A stretch of 9,394 bases of DNA from Planctomycetota bacterium (GTDB taxonomy: Bacteria; Planctomycetota; PUPC01; DSUN01), in assembly GCA_016872875.1 (NCBI GenBank), contig VGYW01000333.1:1-9394 (forward strand). The letters are read 5' to 3'. Both the position numbers and the translations under genes were made by a program. Positions 1 through 6,010 of the stretch are shown piece by piece; within the stretch, counting starts at the first letter, position 1; every line of letters begins with the position of its first letter. The notes under the pieces are model-generated. The model did no database searches. It was not told where the DNA came from and saw only the letters and a list, made by a program, of their open reading frames with translations.

Positions 1-130
1 ATCAGCCCCGACAGAGGGCGGGCTAGGGGGGATAGAAGGAAGGCGGCGGGACTGGTCAAACTGGCGACAGTGCAAAGGCCGTGCCGTGCCGCCGAGTCAA
101 ATGGGGCAACCTGAAACGCGACAGCGGAAG

Positions 131-215
131 TTCCAAGCAAACAAACAAAACGCGGGCGGCCTAGGGCGGCGGCTTCGCCGCCCGACCGCCCGGTTTTTTG
201 TTTTGTTTGTTTGGA
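131..215. terminator. Long GC-rich hairpin flanked by A-rich and T-rich arms (bidirectional terminator-like)
   Basis: The core is a perfect hairpin at 164-183 (GGGCGGCG, loop GCTT, CGCCGCCC). It is enclosed by a second stem, CGGGCGG at 153-159 with CCGCCCG at 186-192. Outside lie complementary arms: TTCCAAGCAAACAAACAAAA on the left and a T-rich arm ending GTTTTGTTTGTTTGGAA on the right, matching apart from a 4-base gap. On the plus strand the stem is followed by six Ts, and on the minus strand by a T-rich tract, so it resembles an intrinsic terminator in both directions. It sits exactly where the following coding sequence loses its N-terminus, so it may instead mark an insertion or deletion junction. 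Function is inferred from structure only. Confidence 0.6.
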
Positions 216-956
216 AATCTACACCAGGAGGAGCTGAAGGCCCGCGACGAGCAGATCAAGAAGCTCGAAGAGCGGGCGAAGGCGAGCGACACCGCCGCCG
301 CGAAGCTCGCCGAGCGCCTGGCCACCGAGACGCGCACCCGCATCTTCGCCGAGGAGCGGGCGTTCGTCGAGGCGCTGGTGAAGGAGGGCAAGCTCGCGCC
401 CGCCGCCGGCATCCCCGAGCTCCTCGTCGCGCTCCGCGAGCTGCCCGAGAGCCAGACCGTCACCTTCGCCGAGGCCGACCAGGCCGAGGTGGCGAAGCGC
501 CCCTACGACCTCCTCCGCGCGCACCTGGCCGGCCTCAAGAAGGTCGTCGAGCTGGCCGAGGTCGCCGGCGGCGACGACGGCAAGCCGAAGCCGTCTCCGT
601 TGCCCGTGCCCAAGGGGGCGGTGGTCGAGGACGCCGACCTGGCCGCCAAGGCTCGCGCCTTCGTGGAGGAGGAGAAGAAGGCGGGCCGGACGCTCGCCTT
701 CGCCGACGCCCTGGACGCGGACGAGCCAGTGACCGTCCGTGTGTGCGGCCTCACGCGCGCCGTGGCCTCCGCCGCCATCTCCAAGGGCGCGCTCGTCAAG
801 CCCGCCGCCTCTGGCAAGTGCGCCGCCTCCGGCGACCTCGTGGCCACGACCACCCAGGGCGACTATTGCCTGGGCATCGCGCTCACCGACGCCGCGGGCG
901 ACGGCTCGACCTTCAGCCTGCTCATCTCGCCGCACCTCTACGCGCCGGCCGCCTGA
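198..956 (+). CDS. 5'-truncated phage prohead protease/scaffold C-terminus fused to a capsid decoration-like domain
   Basis: The open frame runs from a TTG at 198 and contains no internal ATG. The TTG lies in the T-rich arm of the upstream hairpin and has no proper ribosome binding site, so the true start is unknown; GTG at 378 is an alternative. Residues about 10-60 form a charged coiled coil, and a stretch of about residues 140-172 (LAAKARAFVEEEKKAGRTLA) resembles the C-terminal end of Mu gpI-type prohead protease/scaffold proteins. The last 80 or so residues are Gly/Ala/Val-rich and beta-like (GALVKPAASG, GDLVATTTQGDYCLGIAL, LLISPHLYAP), resembling small capsid decoration proteins. A protease catalytic domain would be expected upstream and is absent. 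In phages these two functions normally come from separate genes directly before the capsid gene, so I infer an in-frame fusion. The family assignments come from recognition, not a search. Confidence 0.6.
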   Translation: MFCLFGNLHQEELKARDEQIKKLEERAKASDTAAAKLAERLATETRTRIFAEERAFVEALVKEGKLAPAAGIPELLVALRELPESQTVTFAEADQAEVAKRPYDLLRAHLAGLKKVVELAEVAGGDDGKPKPSPLPVPKGAVVEDADLAAKARAFVEEEKKAGRTLAFADALDADEPVTVRVCGLTRAVASAAISKGALVKPAASGKCAASGDLVATTTQGDYCLGIALTDAAGDGSTFSLLISPHLYAPAA

Positions 957-976
957 TGAGCCCGACAGATGATGAT

Positions 977-1005
977 CCTCCCGAAGGTTCCGAGCCTTCG
1001 GGAGG
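977..1005 (+). terminator. Perfect 11-bp stem hairpin between decoration-like gene and capsid gene
   Basis: CCTCCCGAAGG (977-987), loop TTCCGAG, CCTTCGGGAGG (995-1005) pair perfectly. No T-run follows (TTGATGACG), so it is not a classic rho-independent terminator. It may be an RNA processing or attenuation hairpin, which often sets high capsid expression in phage head operons, or a dispersed intergenic repeat. Confidence 0.5.
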
Positions 1006-1051
1006 TTGATGACGAGAAACCGCAACCCACTGCCGCCCTAGGAGGCAACCG

Positions 1052-1783
1052 ATGGCCAATCCTGGCACGATGTTCGTCAACGTCGCCCTCACCGAGGTGT
1101 CGGCCGGCTACACCAACGAGGCCTTTGTGGCCGACAGGGTGTTCCCCAGTGTCGACTCGCCCAAGATCGCCGCGAAGATCTTCACGGTCGACCCCAAGCG
1201 CACGCGCTTCCGCCTCGAGCAGACCCTCCGCGCGCCGGGCGCGCCCGCCCGCATCGTGGACATCCGCTTCGACAAGGCCACCCCCACCGACAACCCGATC
1301 GACATCATCCGCGACGCCAAGGCCGACGTAGGCGGGCAAGTCCAGCGCCAGGCCAACTGCGTCCTCGTCGGCCAGGCCGTCCACACCGCCATCTGCCAGG
1401 TCGTCCGCGACAACCTCAAGTACGTCAGCGGCCAGAGCATCACCGAGCAGATGCTCAAGAACCTCTCCGAGCTCGACGACTACATCGTCGGCCGCGCCTC
1501 CTACAACTCGGCGAAGGAGGACGCCACGCCGACGATGACCAGGCTGTGGCCGACCGAGTACATGCTTGTCTCCTACCGCCCGCCCAGGCCGAGCCGCAAG
1601 ACCCCCGCCCTCGGCTACTCGGCCGTCCCCAAGAACATGGGCCAGCGTGGCGTCATCGTCGAGCGCGAGCAGCTCGGCCAGGCCCGCCTCGCCCGACAGG
1701 TTACTGTCCACCGCTGGTTCTACGACTACCTGATGATGGCCGCCGCCGGCCAGCTCCACACCAACTGCGTGGGCGCGAGCTGA
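1052..1783 (+). CDS. Phage major capsid protein (HK97-fold type), apparently internally shortened
   Basis: The ATG at 1052 has a strong Shine-Dalgarno sequence, TAGGAGG at 1039-1045, six bases upstream. The 243-residue product has hallmarks of a phage coat protein: an N-terminal extended arm with FVADRVFPSV (residues 25-34), a central NCVLVGQAVHTAI (102-114), KYVSGQSITEQML (123-135), YIVGRASYNSAKE (144-156), LWPTEYMLVSYRPPRPSRKTPALGYS (165-190, tryptophan/tyrosine/proline-rich) and a closing beta strand VTVHRWFYDYLMMAAAGQL (217-235). Relatives that I recall are about 320-340 residues long and carry an extra segment between the N-terminal arm and the DPI-like motif; here RFDKATPTDNPIDIIRDAK (72-90) passes straight across. 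I infer an in-frame loss of roughly 70-80 residues near 1270-1300. It is the head-lattice protein and lies in the expected place after the protease/decoration genes. Function is fairly secure; assembly competence is doubtful. Confidence 0.75.
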   Translation: MANPGTMFVNVALTEVSAGYTNEAFVADRVFPSVDSPKIAAKIFTVDPKRTRFRLEQTLRAPGAPARIVDIRFDKATPTDNPIDIIRDAKADVGGQVQRQANCVLVGQAVHTAICQVVRDNLKYVSGQSITEQMLKNLSELDDYIVGRASYNSAKEDATPTMTRLWPTEYMLVSYRPPRPSRKTPALGYSAVPKNMGQRGVIVEREQLGQARLARQVTVHRWFYDYLMMAAAGQLHTNCVGAS

Positions 1784-1799
1784 TAGGAGCGACACCAAC

Positions 1800-1915
1800 G
1801 GGCGGGCAGGCGGTGCCCCGAGCGTCGCAGGCCCAGGCCCCTGACAAGCGAGACGAGAGCGCCGCCATGCTCGGGGCAGACTGGGCGGGCGCAGGACACC
1901 AAGCCTGCCCCGCCC
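1800..1915 (+). repeat. Nested long inverted repeat in the capsid/gp36 intergenic gap
   Basis: GGGCGGGCAGGC (1800-1811) pairs with GCCTGCCCCGCCC (1903-1915) with one bulged base. Inside it TGCCCCGAG (1814-1822) pairs with CTCGGGGCA (1870-1878). The right arm is followed by TTTCT. I see no gene in 1784-1987, so this is a structured intergenic spacer, possibly a terminator-like fold or a small inserted repeat. Confidence 0.45.
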
Positions 1916-1956
1916 TTTCTGTATCGGCGGCGCCAATCAACAGCCACAGCCGGTGG

Positions 1957-1975
1957 CACAGGCCTCCGGCCTGTG
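1957..1975. repeat. 19-bp perfect palindromic hairpin before the gp36-like gene
   Basis: CACAGGCC, loop TCC, GGCCTGTG: an 8-bp perfect stem only 12 bases before the ATG at 1988. The GAGGGG that serves as ribosome binding site begins at the last base of the stem, so a folded transcript could affect access to it. It may also be a dispersed REP-like repeat. Confidence 0.5.
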
Positions 1976-1987
1976 AGGGGATAGGCG

Positions 1988-2410
1988 ATGGCTTACTACT
2001 GCGAGAAGGCCGACCTGGAGCAAATCGGCCACCCCAAGCTCGTCACGCGCTGGGCCGACGACGACGGCGACGGAGTCCTCTCCACCGATGAGGTGGAGAA
2101 CGTCACAGCCGCCATCGCCTGGGCCTATAACCGCATCAACCGCAAGCTCACCAAGCGCTTCTCCGTCCCCTTCTCCCCCGTCCCGGGGGCCATCGCCGAC
2201 ATCAACATCGTCCTCGCCCTCTACCGCCTGGCCTGGCGCTACAGCCGCGCCGAGGCCGCCTCGATGCGCGAGGAGTTCGAGGAGGCCGACAAGGCCCTCG
2301 ACGAGATGGCCGAGGGGAAACAAAACATCCCTGGCGTCTCCCCCCGCCACGGCAACGCCATCGAATCCACGACCGAGGACGCGGAGCCCGACTTCAGCCG
2401 CACCCAATAG
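1988..2410 (+). CDS. Mu gp36-like (DUF1320-like) head-tail connector, cut by an in-frame amber codon
   Basis: The ATG at 1988 follows GAGGGG at 1975-1980 with 7-base spacing. The 140-residue product starts MAYYCEKADLEQIG and has the pattern of DUF1320 proteins: an N-terminal helix, an acidic loop, a helix pair (AAIAWAYNRINRKLTKRFSVPFSPVPG, about residues 41-67), then a helix of the DINIVLALYRLAWRYSR type and a charged C-terminal helix. Such proteins help complete the head-tail joint in Mu-like and siphophages. Residues 24-35 (DDDGDGVLSTDE) fit the 12-residue EF-hand calcium loop. The TAG at 2408-2410 is followed in the same frame by 36 sense codons (DKETGTILDRNVDGTLDRFG and on) ending in a TGA at 2519-2521 that overlaps the next gene's GTG. 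This suggests that the ancestral gene ended at 2521 and that the TAG is a nonsense mutation or is read through. Confidence 0.7.
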   Translation: MAYYCEKADLEQIGHPKLVTRWADDDGDGVLSTDEVENVTAAIAWAYNRINRKLTKRFSVPFSPVPGAIADINIVLALYRLAWRYSRAEAASMREEFEEADKALDEMAEGKQNIPGVSPRHGNAIESTTEDAEPDFSRTQ

Positions 2411-2521
2411 GACAAGGAGACGGGCACGATCCTCGACCGCAATGTCGACGGCACGCTCGACCGCTTCGGCCCCCGCGGGCCGCGCGGCGCCGGGCCGTTC
2501 CCCTACGGAGCCAACTGGTGA
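2411..2521 (+). pseudogene. Sense-codon extension of the gp36-like gene beyond the amber stop
   Basis: In the frame of the upstream gene, 36 codons run without a stop to TGA at 2519-2521. The peptide is polar and glycine/proline-rich, contains DRNVDGTLDRFG, a second DxNxDG calcium-loop-like motif, and ends GPFPYGANW. The GTGA overlap with the next start is typical of translational coupling, which argues that this end is the original one. Only DNA composition and this overlap support it. Confidence 0.5.
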
Positions 2522-2955
2522 AGAAGACCGTCCTCCACATCCAGGCCGAGCAAATCTGGGCGGCGTGGCGCGCCGACGCCGATTTCCAGCAGCTCTTCGG
2601 CGCCGCCAATCAGCGCGACTACGGCTCCCTCCGCATCATGGCCGACGATTTCAGCCAGTGGGCCAACAACGCCCAGGGCGACATCCCTGCCGAGTTCCAG
2701 GCCGAGGCCTGGCTCGCCGAGCCGAAACAGGAGAGCCTCATCGAGGCCAGCGCCGTCCTGGCAACCCCGCTCCTCAACCAACTCGACAACCGCTTCGGCC
2801 TCTCCTGGCTCACACAGCTCATCGTCGGCCGTGGCACCTATCTCATGGTCCCCGACCTGGCTGACGAGAAGCGCCTGGGCGTCTGTGCCGGCATCCGCCG
2901 ACAGATCATCTGCCGCGTCTGGCGCGACGTCCGCGACGGCGGCCTGTATCTCTGA
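2518..2955 (+). CDS. Small phage protein of unknown function in the connector/tail-completion position
   Basis: The GTG at 2518 overlaps the TGA of the extended upstream frame by 4 bases (GTGA), which fixes the start as MKKTVLHIQAEQIWAAWRAD. The 145-residue product is mostly alpha-helical and acidic in the first half (ADDFSQWANNAQGDIPAEFQ) and more hydrophobic with basic residues in the second (LLNQLDNRFGLSWLTQLIVG, then IRRQIICRVWRDVRDGGLYL). No signal peptide or membrane segment is evident. Between a gp36-like connector and a tail tube one expects a tail-completion or tail-terminator protein, and the size fits, but I do not recognise the sequence. The change of character near residue 68 could mean two shortened genes joined in frame, as suspected elsewhere in this module. 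Confidence 0.55.
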   Translation: MKKTVLHIQAEQIWAAWRADADFQQLFGAANQRDYGSLRIMADDFSQWANNAQGDIPAEFQAEAWLAEPKQESLIEASAVLATPLLNQLDNRFGLSWLTQLIVGRGTYLMVPDLADEKRLGVCAGIRRQIICRVWRDVRDGGLYL

Positions 2956-2956
2956 T

Positions 2957-3005
2957 GATCCGACTGATCCGACCGATCCGACCGATCCGACCGATCCGTC
3001 GGATC
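2957..3005 (+). repeat. 9-bp tandem repeat (GATCCGACC) capped by a palindrome
   Basis: Four units (GATCCGACT once, then GATCCGACC three times) run from 2957 to 2992. They are followed by GATCCGTCGGATC (2993-3005), a palindrome around a central T. The tract fills the whole gap between the stop at 2955 and the ribosome binding site of the next gene (AAGGA, 3010-3014). Confidence 0.85.
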
Positions 3006-3021
3006 AATGAAGGATAACCCG

Positions 3022-4782
3022 ATGACCATCGACTACAGCGACACCGGCCACTTCCTTCAGCTCGGCAAGTTCGTCCTCGCCTGGCTACAGTTCAAGGACC
3101 TCGAGGACGAGGTGACTTTCACCTCCGGCGGCAACATCTTCCACTCGCTCGACAAGCTGGCCGAAGAGCTCGCCGGCGAGTTCAACGACACAGCCGAGGA
3201 GCGCAAGATCGCCGACAAGCTCCTCGGCGACTTCCGCTCCATGATCTCCACCGTCACCGGCTCCTGGCAGCAGTCCCTCAAGGGCTGGTGCGACGAGTTC
3301 CTCGCCAAAATCATCGCCCCCGCGCTCGACGTGCCCGACACCGACCCCCTGGCCGTCCTCCGCAAGCTCGCGCTCGACATGAAGGCCAACAGTGAGACAC
3401 TCGACGGCAACGCCGTCACCGTCGGCGCCGCTTCCGCCGCCTCTCACAACGCAGGCTCCACCGTCATCATCGCCTCCCTGCTCGACCGCGAGGAGTGGGC
3501 CGGCATCTTCGGCGGCTCCATCCGCCCAAAGCAGCTCGACCTGCGAACCACCGACACCCCTTCCGGCGCCTTCACCGTCATCGGCAACGTCACAAACACC
3601 GAGCTCCTCCTCGAGCTCGCCGTGGGCGAGTCGTCCAGCCCACTCACCCCCCAGGCCACCATCCCCGCCTTCTCCGCCTGCCTCGACATGGCCGACGTCA
3701 AGCAACGCCAGCACGGCGGCTGCTACGTGGACAAGCTGACCTTCGAGGCCAGCCAGGCCGGGCAAATCCTGCGCGTCACCTGCGAATACCTCGCCATGAA
3801 CGCCGCCGCGGCCGCCAGGACCACCCCGGCCTTCCTCGTCGCCGAGGCGCCCCTCCTCTTCGGCCACGCCGCGCTCACCGCCGATGGCGACGCCTTCTAC
3901 GCATCCCGCCTCCGCCTCGCCCTCCTCAATGACCTCCAGGGCGACCACCTCCAGAACTCCAAGACCCGCCTCACCATCCCTCGCGGCATCATCGGCGTCG
4001 AAGGCGAACTGGAGATCAACTTCAACGCCGACACCTGGGCCAACTTCGTCGCCGTCGTGGATTCCGCCACCGCCACCGCCCTCGTCGCCACCTTCACCAA
4101 CGGCTCCTACGCCCTGGCCTTCACTCTCCCCGCCGTCCAGATTCCCGAAGAGACCATCGACCACACCCCGGGCAAGGGCAAGGTCGCCTCACTCGGCACC
4201 TCCATCAAGTCCAGCATCGGCGACGCCGCCACGCGCGGCGTCGAGGGCCTCTATCGCGTCCTCGACCGCCTGGGCGCCAAAATCCTCTCCCTCGGCAAAT
4301 GGGTCGCCGCCGTCGGCGTCGGCCTCGCGGGCTGGGCCGTCTCCAAGGGCGTCGGCTTCGCAGCTCAGCTCGAACATGCGGGAGATCGTCCCAGGCGCCC
4401 TCGCCCTGGAGACCGGCGGCCTGAACATCGAGCGCTGGATTCGCGTGGCCGGCGACCTCGCCGCCGCAACCAAGCGCCCCTTCGGGCGGGTCATCCTGGC
4501 ACTCTACGCGGGCCGCGGCCTCGGCGCTCTCGGCACTGGCTTAGGCATGGCCGGGCTCGGGAAGGCCGGCGGCACCGCGGCGGCGGCCGCAACAGTTTGG
4601 GAACGTCCCAAGTTCTTGTGCTCGGGTGGTTTTTGTTATCTCACGGCCTCCTGGGGCTGGCAGCCAAGTCCTGTGTCCGACCGCGCCGTTGCGGGCCTCG
4701 GCACCTGCCTGACGACGGAGGGGCTGGGGGCTTTGCCCCCAGACCCCCAGGATTTTCCGCCTTGCGGGCGCGGGCAGCATGA
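3022..4782 (+). CDS. Fused phage ORF: unknown structural protein + tail-tube-like domain + start of a tape-measure-like region; out-of-frame tail
   Basis: I prefer the ATG at 3022 (AAGGA at 3010-3014, 7-base spacing) over the in-frame ATG at 3007. Three segments are visible. Residues 1 to about 155 (MTIDYSDTGHFLQLGKFVLA through GSTVIIASLLD) are an unrecognised structural-type protein. Residues about 156-390 resemble a siphophage tail-tube protein: FTVIGNVTNTELLLEL, GGCYVDKLTFEASQAGQ, SKTRLTIPRGIIGVEGELEI and FTLPAVQIPEETIDHTPGKG are strand-rich and end as tube proteins usually do. Residues about 391-451 (LGTSIKSSIGDAATRGVEGL, then a hydrophobic segment WVAAVGVGLAGWAVSKGVGF near 427-446) look like the start of a tape-measure protein. 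After about 4375 this frame becomes arginine/proline-rich out-of-frame sequence up to the TGA at 4780-4782, while sensible coding moves to the frame of the ATG at 4376. Joining of three genes and a frameshift are inferred. Confidence 0.6.
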   Translation: MTIDYSDTGHFLQLGKFVLAWLQFKDLEDEVTFTSGGNIFHSLDKLAEELAGEFNDTAEERKIADKLLGDFRSMISTVTGSWQQSLKGWCDEFLAKIIAPALDVPDTDPLAVLRKLALDMKANSETLDGNAVTVGAASAASHNAGSTVIIASLLDREEWAGIFGGSIRPKQLDLRTTDTPSGAFTVIGNVTNTELLLELAVGESSSPLTPQATIPAFSACLDMADVKQRQHGGCYVDKLTFEASQAGQILRVTCEYLAMNAAAAARTTPAFLVAEAPLLFGHAALTADGDAFYASRLRLALLNDLQGDHLQNSKTRLTIPRGIIGVEGELEINFNADTWANFVAVVDSATATALVATFTNGSYALAFTLPAVQIPEETIDHTPGKGKVASLGTSIKSSIGDAATRGVEGLYRVLDRLGAKILSLGKWVAAVGVGLAGWAVSKGVGFAAQLEHAGDRPRRPRPGDRRPEHRALDSRGRRPRRRNQAPLRAGHPGTLRGPRPRRSRHWLRHGRAREGRRHRGGGRNSLGTSQVLVLGWFLLSHGLLGLAAKSCVRPRRCGPRHLPDDGGAGGFAPRPPGFSALRARAA

Positions 4783-4804
4783 GCTGAAATGGCCTTGCCG
4801 CTGA
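4376..4804 (+). pseudogene. Tape-measure-like fragment continuing the preceding gene in another frame, interrupted by an inserted element
   Basis: From ATG 4376 the product reads MREIVPGALALETGGLNIER, then a helical, glycine/alanine-rich stretch with GRVILALYAGRGLGALGTGLG, typical of the hydrophobic central helices of tape-measure proteins, which set tail length. Sense coding ends at about 4596, where a fold-back element begins; codons to the TGA at 4802-4804 belong to that element. There is no ribosome binding site before 4376 and the preceding frame stays open across it, so this is more likely the frameshifted continuation of the upstream ORF than a separate gene. The continuation beyond the element begins near 5013. 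Confidence 0.6.
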
Positions 4805-5011
4805 GGAGGATAGGGCTCCGGTGGGAACCGACCCGAGCGCCTCGGCGGCGGCAGGGCAGCAGGGGACGATTCGCCCACAGCGGTCGTCCCCTCTGTCATG
4901 CCAGGGGCTGCCCTCGCCCCTAAAGCGATAAATCCCAGGGGGTCTGGGGGACTGGTCCCCCAGACGCGACGAGTGCGCCACGGGGTCCACAAGGATTCGG
5001 GACGCTCCCAA
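4597..5011. mobile_element. 415-bp fold-back (MITE-like) element with about 24-bp terminal inverted repeats, inserted in the tape-measure region
   Basis: The left end (4597-4620, beginning TTGGGAACGTCCCAAG and ending CTTGTG) matches the reverse complement of the right end (4988-5011) at 20 of 24 positions. The left end is itself a small palindrome, TTGGGA-ACG-TCCCAA. Inside are further hairpins: 4724-4742 (CTGGGGGC/GCCCCCAG), 4861-4892 (AGGGGACGA/TCGTCCCCT) and 4942-4965 (GTCTGGGGGAC/GTCCCCCAGAC), plus a subterminal inverted repeat between about 4736-4755 and 4930-4950. There is no transposase-like ORF. The length is 1 modulo 3, and removing exactly this interval joins the upstream frame to the downstream frame without a stop. 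I see no clear target-site duplication. A non-autonomous element mobilised in trans is the simplest reading. Confidence 0.7.
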
Positions 5012-5024
5012 GAGGTTTCTGGGC

Positions 5025-6008
5025 TTGAGGATCGAAGCCCTCGAAATCCAGATCAAGGAGAACCAGAAGGCCAAGGAGTTCAACGACCGCCTGGCCGAGC
5101 GCCTGGCCATGCAGAGGCCCGGCGAGCGCGCACGCTCCATGGCCGCCATCGGCATCCTCCAGCGCCTCACCTCCGTGGACGACCTCGCCCGCATGATGAA
5201 CTCCCAGCGCTTCCTGGAGGGCGTCGGCGGCATTGACACCATCAAGCGCTTCCAGCCCGCACTCTGGGCGCAATACGCCCAACGCTTCCCACAGGCGCCC
5301 GCCGTCTACGGCGAGGCCGCCATCGCCGCGCTCCGCACCGCCTATGCCACCAACAAGCTCGACCTCTACCTCAAGCAGAGCGCCGGCGGCACCGTCCTCG
5401 AATCCCTCACCAACGCCTCCACCCTCAACGGCCTCCTCATCACCAAGGCCCCTGCCCTCCCCAAGGGTGAGGGACCCGAGCTCGCCACCCTCTACCACTA
5501 CGAAATCACCGCCGAGGCCGAGTGCAAACGCCTCTGCCCCGCGGGGCACCTCATCGCCTCCTCCGCCGCCGCCAACCTCTACGACGGCTCCTACACCGTC
5601 ACCTACCGCACCGTCGTAACCTCCGGCGCCGCCGCCCAGCTCGCCTCCTACGAGCAGACAGCCACACTCGTCGGCGGAGGAGTCGACTTCGTCCACATCC
5701 CCGCCCTCGACGGCGGCCCACCGGTGCGGCAGGAGACAGTTCAGCGGCCCTGGACCGTCAACGAATCCGGCCGCCTCTCCGCCTGGCGACCAGGCATGAA
5801 CCCCCCAGCAGACCCCTATCCCGCCCGCAACCGAAAGCCCGGCGCACAGCTCACCCAATCCGTCTCCCGCAAGGGCGACGGCTCCCCAGAATACCAGGTG
5901 GCCTGGTCACGAACCTACGAGTTCGACCGCAACCCAGGCCTCCACCTCAGCCCGCTCCCAAGCTCCGCACCCCTCGATGTCAATGCCTGGATTGTCTACA
6001 AGGTCTGA
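5025..6008 (+). CDS. Tape-measure C-terminal piece fused to an unrecognised tail protein
   Basis: The TTG at 5025 is only the first possible start after the inserted element and has no ribosome binding site. The sense frame begins at about 5013 and would continue the tape-measure fragment if the element were removed. Residues 1 to about 70 (RIEALEIQIKENQKAKEFND onward, then QRLTSVDDLARMMNSQRFLEG) are a charged coiled coil typical of tape-measure proteins. After about residue 70 the sequence changes to a globular type with many strands: AAIAALRTAYATNKLDLYLK, SYTVTYRTVVTSGAAAQLAS, GGGVDFVHIPALDGGP and a tyrosine/tryptophan-containing end (VAWSRTYEFDRNPG, VNAWIVYKV). This part fits a distal-tail or baseplate protein by position, but I do not recognise the family. 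The junction again looks like two genes joined in frame. The next gene starts 2 bases after the stop. Confidence 0.55.
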   Translation: MRIEALEIQIKENQKAKEFNDRLAERLAMQRPGERARSMAAIGILQRLTSVDDLARMMNSQRFLEGVGGIDTIKRFQPALWAQYAQRFPQAPAVYGEAAIAALRTAYATNKLDLYLKQSAGGTVLESLTNASTLNGLLITKAPALPKGEGPELATLYHYEITAEAECKRLCPAGHLIASSAAANLYDGSYTVTYRTVVTSGAAAQLASYEQTATLVGGGVDFVHIPALDGGPPVRQETVQRPWTVNESGRLSAWRPGMNPPADPYPARNRKPGAQLTQSVSRKGDGSPEYQVAWSRTYEFDRNPGLHLSPLPSSAPLDVNAWIVYKV

Positions 6009-6010
6009 CA

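Noticed and set aside
938..1936. Minus-strand ORF of 332 codons opposite the capsid gene
   Set aside because: Runs through the intergenic hairpins and lies antisense to a recognisable capsid protein with a strong ribosome binding site.
3085..4164. Long minus-strand ORF of 359 codons opposite the tail-tube region
   Set aside because: Composition is Gly/Val/Glu repetitive with no domain character; it is the antisense shadow of a GC-rich gene.
4360..4385. Programmed ribosomal frameshift
   Set aside because: No slippery heptamer or downstream pseudoknot is evident, and tape-measure genes are not normally frameshifted internally; a mutation or error is simpler.
5522..6010. Long 5' extension of the 6011 gene
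   Set aside because: The upstream part is arginine/proline-rich out-of-frame sequence of the preceding tail gene; the ATG at 6011 has suitable spacing and a ribosome binding site.
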